Notes: generated from the sequence alone by a model not told the origin. Positions 17,603 to 27,915 are shown, counted from the first letter of the stretch. The stretch: 64,000 nucleotides of DNA from Sphaerotilus natans (GCF_900156335.1 NZ_FTMZ01000002.1:186001-250000); one strand, 5' to 3'. Program-made: numbers and translations.

Positions 17603-19906
17603 TTACGAAGAACGCCGGGCTTCGGCCGCATCCGCCACCGCCAGCGCGGTCATGTTGACCACCCGGCGCATCGAGGCCGACGGCGTCAGGATATGCACCG
17701 GCGCGGCCGAGCCCAGCAGGATCGGCCCCACCGTCACGCCCTTGCCGGCGGTCACCTTCAGCACGTTGAACAGGATGTTGGCGGCGTCGATGTTGGGCAG
17801 CACCAGCAGGTTGGCAGCCCCGCTCAGGCTGGAATCCGGCAGGATGTTGCGGCGGATCGCCTCCGACAGGGCCGCGTCGCCGTGCATCTCGCCGTCGCAC
17901 TCGATCTCGGGGGCACGCTCGACGAAGAGATCGCGCGCGGCACGCACCCGCTTGGCCGACGGCCGGTGCGAAGTGCCGAACATCGAGTGCGACAGGAAGG
18001 CCACCTTCGGCGGCAGGCCGAAGCGGCGCACCTCGTCGGCGGCCATCAGCGCGATCTCGGCCAGTTCCTCGGCGCTGGGCTGCTCGTTGATGAAGGTGTC
18101 GGTGATGAAGAGGTTGTGCTCCTCCAGCATCAGCGCGTTCATCGTCGCGAAGACCTTGGCGCCGGGCTTCTGGCCGATGACGCTCTTCACGTACTCGAAG
18201 TGGGTGTCGTAGCGGCCATGCAGGCCGCAGAGCATCGCGTCGGCATGGCCGAGCTTGAGCAGCATGGTCGCGATCAGCGTCGTCGAGCGGCGCACCGCCG
18301 CCTTGGCGGCCTCGACCGAGACGCCGTCGCGCTTCATGATGCGGTGGTACTCCTCCCAGCAGGCACGGAAGCGGCTGTCTTCCTCGGGGTTGACCACCTC
18401 GAAGTCGACGCCCGGCTTCAAGCGCAGGCCGGCGCGCTCGATGCGCGAGGCGATCACGCCCGGGCGACCCACCAGGATGGGCCGGGCCATGCCTTCGGCC
18501 AGCACCGCCTGCACCGCGCGCAGCACGCGCTCGTCCTCGCCCTCGGCGTAGACGACACGCGCCGGATTGGCCTTGGCGGTGGCGAAGACCGGGCGCATGA
18601 ACATGCCGGTCTGGTAGACGTAGCGCGTCAGCGAGTCGCGGTAGGCGTCCAGGTCGGCGATCGGGCGCTCGGCGACCCCCGACTCGACCGCGGCCGCGGC
18701 CACCGCCGGCGCGATGCGCAGGATCAGCCGCGCATCGAACGGCTTCGGGATCAGGTACTCGGGGCCGAACTTCAGGTCCTGGCCAGCGTAGGCGGCCGCG
18801 ACCTCGTCGCTGGTCTCCTCCTTGGCCAGCGCGGCGATCTCGCGCACGCAGGCCAGCTTCATCGCCTCGGTGATCTTCGTGGCGCCGCAGTCCAGCGCGC
18901 CGCGGAAGATGTAGGGGAAGCACAGGACGTTGTTGACCTGGTTCGGATAGTCCGAACGGCCGGTGGCGATGATGCAGTCGGGACGCGCGGCCTTGGCGAC
19001 CTCGGGGCGGATCTCCGGCTCGGGGTTGGCCAGCGCCAGGATGATCGGCTTGTCGGCCATCGTGGCCACCATCTCGGCGGTCAGCACGCCGGCGGCCGAG
19101 CAGCCCAGGAAGACGTCGGCGTCGCGCACCACGTCAGCCAGCGTCCTGGCCTCGGTCTTCTGGCAGTAGCGCTGCTTGGACTCGTCGAGGCGGTCGCCGC
19201 GACCTTCGCGGATCACGCCCTTGGAGTCGCAGACGAAGATGTTCTCGACCTTCACGCCCAGGCCCACCATCAGGTCCAGGCAGGCGATCGCCGCCGCGCC
19301 GGCGCCCGACACCGCCATCTTGACCTCGCCGATCTTCTTGCCGACCAGCTCCAGGCCGTTGAGCAGCGCCGCGCCCGAGATGATCGCGGTGCCGTGCTGG
19401 TCGTCGTGGAAGACGGGAATCTTCATGCGCTCGCGCAGCTTCTTCTCGATGTAGAAGCACTCGGGCGCCTTGATGTCCTCGAGGTTGATGCCGCCCAGCG
19501 TCGGCTCCAGCGAGGCGATGATCTCGACCAGCTTGTCAGGATCGCGCTCGGCCAGCTCGATGTCGAACACGTCGATGCCGGCGAACTTCTTGAACAGGCA
19601 GCCCTTGCCCTCCATCACCGGCTTGGACGCCAGCGGGCCGATGTCGCCCAGGCCCAGCACCGCGGTGCCGTTGGTGACCACGGCCACCAGGTTGCCGCGC
19701 GAGGTGTACTCGGCCGCCTTGGACGGATCCTGCTCGATGGCCAGGCAGGGATAGGCCACGCCCGGCGAATAGGCCAGCGACAAGTCACGCTGGTTCATCA
19801 GCGGCTTGAGCGGGGTGACGGCGATCTTGCCCCGGACCGGCGCACGGTGGTATTCCAGCGCGGCATCATGCAGAGCCTGTTCGGCGGGCGACAAGGGTTG
19901 GGTCAT
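17603..19906 (-). CDS. maeB: NADP-dependent malic enzyme with phosphotransacetylase-like C-terminal domain
   Basis: Decarboxylates malate to pyruvate with NADP. From the ATG at 19906 the protein has 767 residues; an upstream extension of the frame lacks similarity. The N-terminal 420 residues are the malic enzyme core ([66 protein letters not shown]). The remaining 330 residues resemble phosphate acetyltransferase and in this family act as an allosteric acetyl-CoA-sensing domain rather than an enzyme. With pyk 70 bp downstream it frames the pyruvate node. Confidence 0.95.
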   Translation of the reverse strand: MTQPLSPAEQALHDAALEYHRAPVRGKIAVTPLKPLMNQRDLSLAYSPGVAYPCLAIEQDPSKAAEYTSRGNLVAVVTNGTAVLGLGDIGPLASKPVMEGKGCLFKKFAGIDVFDIELAERDPDKLVEIIASLEPTLGGINLEDIKAPECFYIEKKLRERMKIPVFHDDQHGTAIISGAALLNGLELVGKKIGEVKMAVSGAGAAAIACLDLMVGLGVKVENIFVCDSKGVIREGRGDRLDESKQRYCQKTEARTLADVVRDADVFLGCSAAGVLTAEMVATMADKPIILALANPEPEIRPEVAKAARPDCIIATGRSDYPNQVNNVLCFPYIFRGALDCGATKITEAMKLACVREIAALAKEETSDEVAAAYAGQDLKFGPEYLIPKPFDARLILRIAPAVAAAAVESGVAERPIADLDAYRDSLTRYVYQTGMFMRPVFATAKANPARVVYAEGEDERVLRAVQAVLAEGMARPILVGRPGVIASRIERAGLRLKPGVDFEVVNPEEDSRFRACWEEYHRIMKRDGVSVEAAKAAVRRSTTLIATMLLKLGHADAMLCGLHGRYDTHFEYVKSVIGQKPGAKVFATMNALMLEEHNLFITDTFINEQPSAEELAEIALMAADEVRRFGLPPKVAFLSHSMFGTSHRPSAKRVRAARDLFVERAPEIECDGEMHGDAALSEAIRRNILPDSSLSGAANLLVLPNIDAANILFNVLKVTAGKGVTVGPILLGSAAPVHILTPSASMRRVVNMTALAVADAAEARRSS

Positions 19907-20193
19907 CGAGGGCGCTCCTGAAGCACACAAATCAACAAGGGGAGCGCAGATTACTGCCGACAAAAGTTGCTCGCATGCGTACTTCCCGCGTGAAAGGGCC
20001 TGAAAGCGGGGTTCATGCCGCCAGCCGCAGTGCTCATGCAGAAAATGCATGAAGATGCGCCAAACACGCCCCTGTACCAGAACGACACAGGCCCGGCGTG
20101 AGCGCGCGGAACCAGCCTGCGGCGCGGCTGCCTCTACGCGCACTGCACATCGACAGCGGCGCCACCGATAGCGCGGATGCCTAGAATCCGCCC

Positions 20194-20460
20194 ATGCCCA
20201 CCATCGCCATCTTCTTCGGCATCATTGTCCGGATGTGGCACGACGACCACCCGCCCGCACACATCCACGCGGAGTACCAAGGCTTCGAGGCACTGATCGC
20301 CATCGACACCGGAGAGGTGGTCCAAGGCAACCTGCCACGCAAGGTGGCCGCCATCCTCAAGGAATGGTGTGCCACCCACCGCGACGAACTGCGCGCCAAC
20401 TGGGATCGGGCACAACGCTTCGAGCCGCTGGAACGCATCCAAGGAGCTGACCGTGATTAA
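20194..20460 (+). CDS. DUF4160 domain protein (toxin-antitoxin-like pair, first gene)
   Basis: An 88-residue protein with the DUF4160 signature: MPTIAIFFGIIVRMW, then HDDHPPAHIHAEYQ, a histidine-rich core. It overlaps the next gene (DUF2442) and shares a transcript with it. DUF4160-DUF2442 pairs are widespread in bacterial genomes and have been proposed as a type II toxin-antitoxin-like module, but the activity is not established. It sits in a 1-kb plus-strand insertion between minus-strand metabolic genes, and the 287 bp before it hold no other gene that I can support. Confidence 0.8.
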   Translation: MPTIAIFFGIIVRMWHDDHPPAHIHAEYQGFEALIAIDTGEVVQGNLPRKVAAILKEWCATHRDELRANWDRAQRFEPLERIQGADRD

Positions 20461-20707
20461 AGTGCTGACCCTCGACCCTGCAGGGGACTTCGAACTGGTC
20501 CTGACCTTCTCGAACGGCGCACGAGGACGTTTCGACGGGGCGGCCTATCTGCTCACGCGTCAAGGACCGTTGCTGGAGCCACTGCGTCAGGCCGATTACT
20601 TCCGGCGCTGCTTTGTCGAAGCGGGCGCTGTCTGCTGGCCGAACGGGCTGGAACTGAGTGGGGCGCGGGTGTTCGAGTTGAGCCATCCGCTGAGCTTGGC
20701 AGCCTGA
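20453..20707 (+). CDS. DUF2442 domain protein (toxin-antitoxin-like pair, second gene)
   Basis: An 84-residue protein with the DUF2442 layout: VLTLDPAGDFELVLTFSNGARGRFD-type beta strands, then LLTRQGPLLEPLRQ and AVCWPNGLELS. The GTG at 20453 is chosen because AAGGAG lies 6 nt upstream and the family begins at VIKVLTLDP; an upstream in-frame ATG would put 28 unrelated residues in front. The start overlaps the end of the DUF4160 gene by 8 bp, implying coupled translation. A plus-strand terminator follows at 20844. Confidence 0.8.
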   Translation: MIKVLTLDPAGDFELVLTFSNGARGRFDGAAYLLTRQGPLLEPLRQADYFRRCFVEAGAVCWPNGLELSGARVFELSHPLSLAA

Positions 20708-20843
20708 TCCTTCTGGCATGGGCGGCCGGTCAGACGACGAACCTCGGCCGCCGTTTGGGCAACGGCTTTGGCGGCTCGCCCTTCGATGTGTCCAGCTTGT
20801 TGTCCACCGCCACCCGCGCTGAACCCTTCCTGCCTCCCAGAAA

Positions 20844-20867
20844 ACGCGCTTGCTTGCGCGTATTTTT
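20844..20867 (+). terminator. Rho-independent terminator of the DUF4160-DUF2442 operon
   Basis: ACGCGC and GCGCGT form a 6-bp stem with loop TTGCTT, followed by ATTTTT. AAAA precedes the stem, so it could also work on the other strand. It lies 137 bp after the DUF2442 stop; the bases between hold nothing I can support. Confidence 0.65.
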
Positions 20868-20913
20868 CGAAAAGAGGCGAATTTCCGGCAAGCTCACGCA
20901 GCTGCAGTGTCAA

Positions 20914-20938
20914 TAAAAAGGCCGCCCGAAGGCGGCCT
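20914..20938 (-). terminator. Rho-independent terminator of pgk
   Basis: AGGCCGCC and GGCGGCCT enclose the stable tetraloop (TTCG on the transcript strand), followed on the minus strand by TTTTTATTG. It is 25 bp after the pgk stop and textbook in form. Confidence 0.9.
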
Positions 20939-20962
20939 GGACAGGTCGAGTCTGGGACGTGA

Positions 20963-22156
20963 TCAGCCAGCCGCCCGCTTCGCCAGGATCTCAAACGCCG
21001 GCAGGGTCTTGCCCTCCAGCACCTCCAGGAAGGCGCCGCCGCCGGTGGAGATGTAGCCCACGTCCTTCTCGATGCCGTACTTGGCGATTGCCGCCAGGGT
21101 GTCGCCCCCGCCGGCAATCGAGAAGGCCTCGGACTCGGCGATCGCGCGCGCCAGCGTCTCGGTGCCACGGGCGAAGGCGTCGAACTCGAACACGCCGACC
21201 GGACCGTTCCAGACGATGGTGCCGGCGGCCTTGAGCTGGGCGGCCAGGATCTCGGCGGTCTTCGGGCCGATGTCCAGGATCAGGTCGTCGTCGGCGACCT
21301 CAGAAGCGGCCTTGACGGTCGCTTCGGCGTCGGCCGAGAAGGTCTTGGCGCAGACCACGTCGACGGGAATCGGCACGGCAGCGCCGCGTGCGGCCATCGC
21401 CTCGATCACGGCCTTGGCTTCGCCGACCAGATCCGGTTCGGCCAGCGACTTGCCGATCTTCAGGCCGGCAGCCAGCATGAAGGTGTTGGCGATGCCGCCG
21501 CCGACGATCAGGCCGTCGACGTTGGCCGACAGCGCCTTCAGGATGGTCAGCTTGGTCGAGACCTTCGAGCCGGCGACGATCGCCACCAGCGGGCGCTTCG
21601 GGTTGGCCAGTGCCTTGGAGATGGCGTCGATCTCGGCGGCCAGCAGCGGGCCGGCGCAGGCGACCGGGGCGAACTGGGCGATGCCGTAGGTCGAGGCCTC
21701 GGCGCGGTGCGCGGTGCCGAAGGCGTCGTGCACGAAGACGTCGCACAGCGCGGCCATCTTCTTCGCCAGGTCTTCCTTGTTCTTCTTCTCGCCCTTGTTC
21801 AGGCGGCAGTTTTCCAACATGACGACCTGGCCCGGGGCCACGTCCACGCCATCGACCCAGTTCGACACCAGCTTGACCTCGCGGCCGAGCAGCTCGCTCA
21901 TGCGCGCGGCCACCGGCGCCAGCGTGTCCTCGGGCTTGAATTCGCCCTCGGTCGGGCGGCCCAGGTGGCTGGTGACCATCACGGCGGCGCCGGCATCGAG
22001 CGCCATCTTCACGCAGGGCACGGACGCGCGGATGCGGGTGTCTTCGGTGATGTTGCCCGCGTCATCCTGCGGCACGTTCAGGTCGGCACGGATGAAGACG
22101 CGCTTGCCGGCGATCTGGCCGTCGGCGATCAGGTCCTGGAGGCGGAGAACTTTCAT
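20963..22156 (-). CDS. pgk: Phosphoglycerate kinase
   Basis: Interconverts 1,3-bisphosphoglycerate and 3-phosphoglycerate with ADP/ATP. 397 residues with [30 protein letters not shown], the [12 protein letters not shown] segment, and nucleotide-binding regions [12 protein letters not shown] and [13 protein letters not shown] near the C-terminus. Minus strand; azlD ends 45 bp upstream, so it may be read with azlCD as well as from its own promoter. The strong terminator follows. Confidence 0.97.
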   Translation of the reverse strand: MKVLRLQDLIADGQIAGKRVFIRADLNVPQDDAGNITEDTRIRASVPCVKMALDAGAAVMVTSHLGRPTEGEFKPEDTLAPVAARMSELLGREVKLVSNWVDGVDVAPGQVVMLENCRLNKGEKKNKEDLAKKMAALCDVFVHDAFGTAHRAEASTYGIAQFAPVACAGPLLAAEIDAISKALANPKRPLVAIVAGSKVSTKLTILKALSANVDGLIVGGGIANTFMLAAGLKIGKSLAEPDLVGEAKAVIEAMAARGAAVPIPVDVVCAKTFSADAEATVKAASEVADDDLILDIGPKTAEILAAQLKAAGTIVWNGPVGVFEFDAFARGTETLARAIAESEAFSIAGGGDTLAAIAKYGIEKDVGYISTGGGAFLEVLEGKTLPAFEILAKRAAG

Positions 22157-22201
22157 GGTGGGTCGCAGTTGCGGAGTTGAGGAAATGAAAGAGGCGCGCG
22201 G

Positions 22202-22531
22202 CTACCAGCCCAGACCGATGCGCAGCGGCAGGAAGACCGCCATGCCGACGACGATGGTGCCGAGAATGCCGCGACGGAAGAAGAACCAGGCCACTGCCGC
22301 CGCCGCACCGATCAGGCGGGCGTCGAGCGGCGTGGCGATCAGTGCGCCGTTCTTCATCAGCACCTCGGGCGCGATGATCGCCACCAGCGCGGCCAGCGGC
22401 GCGTATTTCAGCGCGCGCCGCGCCCATGGCGGCATCGGCAGCTCGCGCGCGGGCAGCATCAGGAAGCCGCGGGTCAGCACGGTGACCAGCGCCAGGCCGA
22501 GGATGGTGAAGAAGGCTTCGAGGCTGGACAT
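22202..22531 (-). CDS. azlD: AzlD-family branched-chain amino acid exporter small subunit
   Basis: A 109-residue membrane protein with four hydrophobic segments and the AzlD-type sequence TRGFLMLPARELPMPPWARRALKYAPLAAL split across the second and third helices. Small partner of AzlC in export of branched-chain amino acids or related compounds. It follows azlC after 26 bp on the same strand. Confidence 0.85.
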   Translation of the reverse strand: MSSLEAFFTILGLALVTVLTRGFLMLPARELPMPPWARRALKYAPLAALVAIIAPEVLMKNGALIATPLDARLIGAAAAVAWFFFRRGILGTIVVGMAVFLPLRIGLGW

Positions 22532-22557
22532 CGTGCGTGCGCGCTCCGGGCAAGGGG

Positions 22558-23337
22558 TCAGGACGGGCGCCGGGCCGGCTGCGGGCCGATCGGCCGGCCG
22601 CCCCCGCCGCCGGGCATTTCCATCATCAGGCCGGCGGCCACCGCCGCCGCCACCGCGACGACGATGTGCAGCTTGTAGGGCAGCGCGAAGGCCGCCACCG
22701 CGGCAGCGGCCGCCACGCCCGCGCAGACCCAGGTCGCGCGGTCGACCAGCAGCGAGCAGGTCAGGCCGATCAGCGCCAGCGTGCCGGCGAATCCCAGGCC
22801 CCACTGCGCCGGCACCCCGTCGGCCAGCACGATGCCGAGGATCGACGGAATCTGCCAGCCCAGCCACAGCGGCAGCGCCCCGCCGGCGAAATAGGCGATC
22901 TGGCCCGGCTGCGGCTCGGGCTCGGTCCAGCGGCGCATGAACATCGCGTAGCTGATGTCCGCACCGAAATAGCCCAGCGACATGCGCTGCCAGCGCGGCA
23001 GGTGGCCGAAGTAGAAGCGCCACTGCGCGCTGTAGATGACGAAGCGCAGGTTGACGACGAAGCCGGTCAGCAGCACCACCCAGATGGGCGCGCCGGCGGC
23101 GATCAGCGGCAGCGAGGCCAGCTGCGACGAGCCGGCATAGACCGTCAGCGACATCAGCAGCGCCAGCCAGGGGTCGAGCCCGCTGCGCACCATCGCCACG
23201 CCGGTGACCAGGCCCCAGGCGGCCAGACCCGGCACCATCGGCGCCATGTCCCGCAGGCCACGCCGGAATTCCGGATGGCGACAGAGGGACTGCACATGCC
23301 GCTTCAGTGCGGCCGCAGTAGAGCCGGGGAAAGACAT
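22558..23337 (-). CDS. azlC: AzlC-family branched-chain amino acid permease large subunit
   Basis: A 259-residue inner-membrane protein with multiple hydrophobic segments. Family markers include the N-terminal GLRDMAPMVPGLAAWG, VYAGSSQLASLPLI and NLRFVIYSAQWRFYF. It pairs with AzlD immediately downstream. Substrate within the family (leucine, valine analogues, other small amino acids) cannot be read from the sequence. The C-terminus ends in a glycine/proline-rich tail (GGGGGRPIGPQP), unusual for the family. Confidence 0.88.
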   Translation of the reverse strand: MSFPGSTAAALKRHVQSLCRHPEFRRGLRDMAPMVPGLAAWGLVTGVAMVRSGLDPWLALLMSLTVYAGSSQLASLPLIAAGAPIWVVLLTGFVVNLRFVIYSAQWRFYFGHLPRWQRMSLGYFGADISYAMFMRRWTEPEPQPGQIAYFAGGALPLWLGWQIPSILGIVLADGVPAQWGLGFAGTLALIGLTCSLLVDRATWVCAGVAAAAAVAAFALPYKLHIVVAVAAAVAAGLMMEMPGGGGGRPIGPQPARRPS

Positions 23338-23405
23338 CCCGCGATTGTCACATCGGGAGAGGTCCTACGGATCAGGTCCGGCACGCGGACCTCAGGGATT
23401 GCGCC

Positions 23406-23798
23406 TCAGTGCGTCGACTTGCCGTGGGCCTTGTCGTCCGCCTTGGCCTTGGGCTCGTCGATGATGTCCTCATCCTCGGCCGGCTTGGGCTTCTTCTTCT
23501 TCGACGGCTCGACCGGGCGCGGCACGACCGGCGCGATGCCCTCGAGCTTGTTCTCGCGCATGTACTCGTCCATCTCGCGCCAGCCGGTGTAGACGGAGGC
23601 CTTCACCGCCTTCGGATTGAGGGTGTAGCAGTCCTCGATCGCACGCATCGCGTGGCGGCAGGCGCTGCCGATGGCCTTGCCCTCGGCCTCGTTGCGGGCG
23701 GCGACGGCTTCGCCGGACTCGATGCCGAGCAGGTCGCAGCTGGCCAGCAGGGGCAGCGCGGCGAGCAGGGCGATGACGGAAAGTCTCGGCAGTCTCAT
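23406..23798 (-). CDS. Small lipoprotein of unknown function
   Basis: A 130-residue exported protein with a signal sequence and lipobox LLASC (Cys about 21). The body contains a short conserved-looking helical region with two further cysteines (SACRHAMRAIEDCYTL), which could form a disulfide, and the motif VYTGWREMDEYMRENKLEGI. The tail is lysine/aspartate-rich and probably disordered. Similar small lipoproteins occur in Burkholderiales, but I do not recognise a function. It lies between azlC and fmt on the same strand. Confidence 0.6.
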   Translation of the reverse strand: MRLPRLSVIALLAALPLLASCDLLGIESGEAVAARNEAEGKAIGSACRHAMRAIEDCYTLNPKAVKASVYTGWREMDEYMRENKLEGIAPVVPRPVEPSKKKKPKPAEDEDIIDEPKAKADDKAHGKSTH

Positions 23799-23846
23799 GG
23801 CGGGAGGAGGGCAAGCGAAGGGCGGGGGCTGCCTCGCTTATCGTCT

Positions 23847-23879
23847 GTCGCCCGGAGCGACTTGAGCATTCCGGGCGAC
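23847..23879 (-). terminator. Hairpin after fmt, possible terminator
   Basis: GTCGCCCGGA (23847-23856) and TCCGGGCGAC (23870-23879) make a perfect 10-bp stem with a 13-nt loop, 11 bp after the fmt stop. No T-tract follows on the minus strand, so it may act with Rho or as a 3' stabiliser. Confidence 0.45.
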
Positions 23880-23889
23880 GCGTCCCGTT

Positions 23890-24876
23890 TCAGCCCAGCC
23901 GCTCGCCAGGGCGGATGTCACAGCCCGCCAGCCATTCGCGCACCGGCTGGCGCCGCCCGCCCGGGCGCTGCACCCGCTCGATCTCCAGCGCGCCCTCGCC
24001 GCAGGCCACCCGCAGCACGCCCGCCTCCGCCACCAGCACCTCGCCGGGGGCGCCCTGCCCGTCGGCCAGGCGCGCCTGCCAGACCTTGATCGTCTCGGCG
24101 CCGCGCACGAAGCTCGCACCAGGGAAGGGATCGAAGGCGCGCACCCGGCGCGCGATCACGGCCGCCGGCAGCGTCCAGTCGATCGCTGCCTCCTTCTTGT
24201 CGATCTTGTGCGCGTAGGTCACGCCCTCCAGCGGCTGCGGCACCGGCTGCAGACGCCCGGCGGCCGCGTCGGCCAGCGCCGCGACGATCATGCGCCCGCC
24301 CAGCCGCGCCAGCCGGTCGTGCAGCAGCGCGGTGGTGTCGTCCGGGCCGATCGGCTCGCGCTCGACCGCGAGCATGTCACCGGTGTCCAGGCCCTCGTCC
24401 ATCTGCATGAGGGTGATGCCGGTCTCGGCGTCGCCCGCCTCGATCGCGCGGTGGATCGGCGCGGCGCCGCGCCAGCGCGGCAGGATCGAGCCGTGAATGT
24501 TCAGGCAGCCCAGGCGCGGCAGCGCCAGCACCCAGCGCGGCAGGATCAGGCCGTAGGCGGCGACCACCAGCACGTCCAGTTGCGCGGCCTGCAGCGCCTC
24601 GCGCGCGGCCGCCGCCTCGTCGGGGAAGCGGCCGTCGAGCTTCAGACTGGTCGGCTGCGCCACCGCGATGCCGTGCTCCAGCGCCAGCTGCTTGACCGGC
24701 GAGGGCTGCAGCTTCATGCCGCGCCCGGCCGGGCGGTCGGGCTGGGTCAGCACCAGCGGCACCGAGAGGCCGGCCCCCAGCATCGCCGCCAGCGCCTCGC
24801 GGGCGAACTCCGGCGTGCCGGCAAAGCCGACGCGCAGTCCCTGTGCAGGTTCAGCGATCATGACTGCGGCGCTCAT
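23890..24876 (-). CDS. fmt: Methionyl-tRNA formyltransferase
   Basis: Formylates initiator Met-tRNA. 328 residues with [15 protein letters not shown] at the start, [39 protein letters not shown] containing the Asn and His of the active site, and DTGDML. The C-terminal tRNA-binding domain follows ([11 protein letters not shown]-type start). Its ATG overlaps the def stop as ATGA; an alternative ATG five codons later is also possible. The def-fmt operon is the standard arrangement. Confidence 0.96.
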   Translation of the reverse strand: MSAAVMIAEPAQGLRVGFAGTPEFAREALAAMLGAGLSVPLVLTQPDRPAGRGMKLQPSPVKQLALEHGIAVAQPTSLKLDGRFPDEAAAAREALQAAQLDVLVVAAYGLILPRWVLALPRLGCLNIHGSILPRWRGAAPIHRAIEAGDAETGITLMQMDEGLDTGDMLAVEREPIGPDDTTALLHDRLARLGGRMIVAALADAAAGRLQPVPQPLEGVTYAHKIDKKEAAIDWTLPAAVIARRVRAFDPFPGASFVRGAETIKVWQARLADGQGAPGEVLVAEAGVLRVACGEGALEIERVQRPGGRRQPVREWLAGCDIRPGERLG

Positions 24877-25388
24877 GCGACGTCGTCCTCGTCGCGACCA
24901 CGCTTGAGCAGCTTGGTACGGATGCGGTTGCGCTTGAGCGGCGAGAGGTACTCGACGAAGACCCGCCCCATCAGGTGGTCCATCTCGTGCTGGATGCAGA
25001 TGGCCAGCAGGCCGTCGGCCTCGAGGTCGAAGGAGCGGCCCTCGCGGTCGAGCGCGCGCACCGTGACGCGCTCATGGCGCTCGACCTTGTCGTAGATCGT
25101 CGGCACCGACAGGCAGCCCTCGTCGCCGACGACCCGCTCCGGGCTGCGCCCGATCAGCTCCGGGTTGATCAGCACCAGCTGCTCCGAGCGGTCCTCGGAC
25201 ACATCGATGACGATCAGCCGCTCGTGCACGTCGACCTGGGTCGCGGCCAGGCCGATGCCGCGTGACTTGTACATCGTCTCGAACATGTCGTCGATCAGCG
25301 TGCGGATGCGCGCATCGACGGCCGCCACCGGCTTGGCGACCTTGTTCAGGCGGGGATCGGGATAGCGAAGAATGGTCAGCAGGCTCAT
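24873..25388 (-). CDS. def: Peptide deformylase
   Basis: Removes the formyl group from nascent proteins; a metal-dependent hydrolase. 171 residues with all three motifs: [16 protein letters not shown] (Cys ligand) and QHEMDHLMG (two His ligands and catalytic Glu). First gene of the def-fmt operon. Divergent from the LysM gene across a 173-bp gap that should contain both promoters. Confidence 0.97.
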   Translation of the reverse strand: MSLLTILRYPDPRLNKVAKPVAAVDARIRTLIDDMFETMYKSRGIGLAATQVDVHERLIVIDVSEDRSEQLVLINPELIGRSPERVVGDEGCLSVPTIYDKVERHERVTVRALDREGRSFDLEADGLLAICIQHEMDHLMGRVFVEYLSPLKRNRIRTKLLKRGRDEDDVA

Positions 25389-25561
25389 GGCGATGACGAG
25401 GGCGATCGGTCGCGACGCGACAGTGAAGGGCAGGCCCGAAGCGGCAGAAGTGGCAAAACAGCCGATTTCATTGCAGCCTCAGGGCTTCGGGGGCAGAATC
25501 GACGAGTCTGAATGAAGTGTTTCGCGCGGGCCTGCCGGGTCGGCGCACGGAGAAGAACTCC

Positions 25562-26743
25562 ATGATCCTGTGCCACGGCGAGCACGCTCGAACCCGGCGC
25601 GCCCTCGCCAGTCCCTTGAGGCTGTTGGCGGCGACGCTGCTGGGCCTGTCGCTCCAGGCGACTCACGCAGCCCCCGATTATCCGGTCACTGCCGCGCAGC
25701 GCAGCACGGCCCGTCAGGTCGCCGAGGCCGGCGTGCCGCTTTCCGAGCTCGCGCCCAACGCGCCCGAAAGCCATGTCGTGCGCCGCGGCGACACGCTCTG
25801 GGACATCTCGAAGCTCTTCCTGCGCAGCCCCTGGCGCTGGCCGGAGCTCTGGGGCATGAACCTCGAGCAGATCCGCAATCCGCACCTGATCTATCCGGGC
25901 CAGGAGCTGGTACTGGTGCGCGAGGGCGGCCGCGCGCGGCTGCAGTTCGGCCGCGCCGGCTCAGGCACCGTGAAGCTCTCGCCGCGGGTGCGCGCGGGCG
26001 ATGTCGACAACGGGCCGGTCGCCTCGATCTCGCTGCACCTGATCGAGCCCTTCCTGAACGACGCGATCGTGCTCGAGGCCGACGAGCTGGACAACGCGCC
26101 GCGCATCGTCGCCGGCCGCGAGGGCCGGGTGCTGCTCGGCCGCGGCGACACCGCCTATGTGCGCGGCGAGATGCCGCCGCTGCGCAACTGGCGCGTCTTC
26201 CGCCAGGCCCGGCCGCTGCTCGATCCGGACACGAAGGCGCTGCTCGGCTACGAGGCGGCCTTCGTCGGCTCGGCGGAATATGTCCGCCCGGGCAGCGTGA
26301 CCCCGAGCGCCGACGGCAAGACCCAGGAGATCGTGCCCGGCACGGTGGTGCTGACGACGCTGCGCCAGGAGGCCGGCGCCGGCGACCGTCTGGCCCAGGC
26401 CCCGACCCGCGACACCACCAACTTCGTCCCGCATGCGCCCTCGGCGCCGATCGCAGGGCGCATCGTCTCGATCTACGGCGACGGCATGTCGGCCGGCCAG
26501 AACCAGATCGTCGCGCTGAACCGCGGCCGGGTCGACGGCATCGAGCGCGGCCATGTGCTGGCGATCCAGCGCGCCGGCGAGCGCATCGCCGACCGCACCG
26601 ACCCGCAGCGCGCCGCACTGCAGCTGCCCGACGAGACCCACGGACACCTGTTCGTCTTCCGCGTCTTCGAGCGGGTGGCCTACGCGCTGATCCTCGACGC
26701 GCAGACCGCGGTGCGCCCCGGCGACCGCTTCACCCAGCCCTGA
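25562..26743 (+). CDS. Secreted LysM-domain peptidoglycan-binding protein
   Basis: A 393-residue protein with a twin-basic start and hydrophobic signal peptide (RLLAATLLGLSLQATHA, cleavage near 38). A single LysM domain occupies about residues 70-120: SHVVRRGDTLWDISKLFL to LIYPGQELVLV. The remaining 270 residues form a beta-rich region without a recognised catalytic motif. Such proteins are periplasmic; in betaproteobacteria they commonly lie beside dprA, as here (dprA begins 20 bp downstream). The ATG at 25562 is chosen because the signal peptide begins there; an earlier start would extend it by 15 residues. Confidence 0.85.
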   Translation: MILCHGEHARTRRALASPLRLLAATLLGLSLQATHAAPDYPVTAAQRSTARQVAEAGVPLSELAPNAPESHVVRRGDTLWDISKLFLRSPWRWPELWGMNLEQIRNPHLIYPGQELVLVREGGRARLQFGRAGSGTVKLSPRVRAGDVDNGPVASISLHLIEPFLNDAIVLEADELDNAPRIVAGREGRVLLGRGDTAYVRGEMPPLRNWRVFRQARPLLDPDTKALLGYEAAFVGSAEYVRPGSVTPSADGKTQEIVPGTVVLTTLRQEAGAGDRLAQAPTRDTTNFVPHAPSAPIAGRIVSIYGDGMSAGQNQIVALNRGRVDGIERGHVLAIQRAGERIADRTDPQRAALQLPDETHGHLFVFRVFERVAYALILDAQTAVRPGDRFTQP

Positions 26744-26763
26744 GTCCGGCCGGGAGCGCGACG

Positions 26764-27915
26764 ATGCCGCTGGCCGGACACGCGCCCGACGAGATCGCCG
26801 CCTGGCTGCGGCTGCTGCAGACGCCGGGCTGCGGCCGCCAGCGCGCGCGCCAGCTGCTCGCGGCCTTCGGCTCGCCCGAGGGCGTGTTCGCGGCCTCGAC
26901 GATCGCGCAGCGCCAGATCGTCGGCGAAGCGCTGGTGCAGGCGCTGCGCTCGCCGCCCGACGGACTGGATGCGCTGGTGGCCGCCACGCTGGACTGGCTC
27001 GCGCATCCCGACCACCATCTGCTGACCCTCGGCGACGAGGGCTACCCGCCGGGCTGGATGCACATGCCCGACTCGCCGCTGCTGCTGCACCTGCACGGCG
27101 CACCGCAGCGCCTGAACGACCGGGATCTGATCGCGCTGGTCGGCAGCCGTCATCCGACCACCAGCGGCGCCGCGCTGGCACGCGAGTTCGCCGCCGGGCT
27201 GGGCCGTGACGGCCTGGGCATCGTCTCCGGACTGGCGCAGGGCATCGACGCGGCCGCCCATCTGGGCGCGCTGGACGCGGGCGCCCCCACGGTGGCGGTC
27301 ATCGGCACCGGCATCGACCGCTGCTATCCGCGCCAGCACGAGGCGCTGGCCGCGCGCATCGTCGCTGCAGGTGGCCTGATCGTCAGCGAGCATGTGCTCG
27401 GCACCGGGCCGCTGGCGCCGCATTTCCCGCAGCGCAACCGGCTGATCGCCGGGCTGTCGCTGGGCACGCTGGTGGTGGAGGCGGCGCTGCAGTCGGGCTC
27501 GCTGATCACCGCACGGCTGGCGCTGGAGAGCAACCGCGAGGTGTTCGCGATCCCGGGCCCGATCCGCAGCCCGCAGTCGCGCGGCTGCCACCGGCTGATC
27601 CGCGATGGCGCGCGGCTGGTCGAATCGGTCGAGGACATCCTGGAAGACCTGCGGCCGCTGCGCCGCGCGCCCGCCACGAACGCGCAGCAGGAAGCGAAAG
27701 CGGCAGCGGTCGCGGTCGCGGAGTCCGAGGGGGAAGAGGAAGCCTCCGACCCGATCCTGCAGGCCCTGGGCTGGAGCCCGGCCACGCTGGACGCGCTGCA
27801 GGCACGCACCGGCTGGCCGACGCCCGAGCTGCAGGCGCGGCTGCTCGAGCTGGAAATGCTGGAACAGATCGTTCGGCTGCCCGGACAGATCTTTCAACGC
27901 CAGAATCGTGCGTGA
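26764..27915 (+). CDS. dprA: DNA-processing protein DprA
   Basis: Loads RecA onto incoming single-stranded DNA during natural transformation. 383 residues. An N-terminal SAM-like helical part is followed by the Rossmann core: LIALVGSRHPTTSG, LGIVSGLAQGIDAAAH, TVAVIGTGIDRCYP, HFPQRNRLIAGLS and VVEAALQSGSLITA, all diagnostic. A variable Ala/Glu-rich linker near 300-325 leads to a C-terminal winged-helix-like domain that ends in LEMLEQIVRLPGQIFQR. It lies between the LysM gene and smg. Confidence 0.96.
   Translation: MPLAGHAPDEIAAWLRLLQTPGCGRQRARQLLAAFGSPEGVFAASTIAQRQIVGEALVQALRSPPDGLDALVAATLDWLAHPDHHLLTLGDEGYPPGWMHMPDSPLLLHLHGAPQRLNDRDLIALVGSRHPTTSGAALAREFAAGLGRDGLGIVSGLAQGIDAAAHLGALDAGAPTVAVIGTGIDRCYPRQHEALAARIVAAGGLIVSEHVLGTGPLAPHFPQRNRLIAGLSLGTLVVEAALQSGSLITARLALESNREVFAIPGPIRSPQSRGCHRLIRDGARLVESVEDILEDLRPLRRAPATNAQQEAKAAAVAVAESEGEEEASDPILQALGWSPATLDALQARTGWPTPELQARLLELEMLEQIVRLPGQIFQRQNRA

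Noticed and set aside
16007-19921. A 1304-residue plus-strand open frame
   Set aside because: His/Gln/Arg/Gly-rich antisense shadow of pyk and maeB, produced by GC-rich third positions.
20708-20843. A small gene between the DUF2442 gene and its terminator
   Set aside because: The open frames there lack ribosome binding sites and any recognisable similarity.
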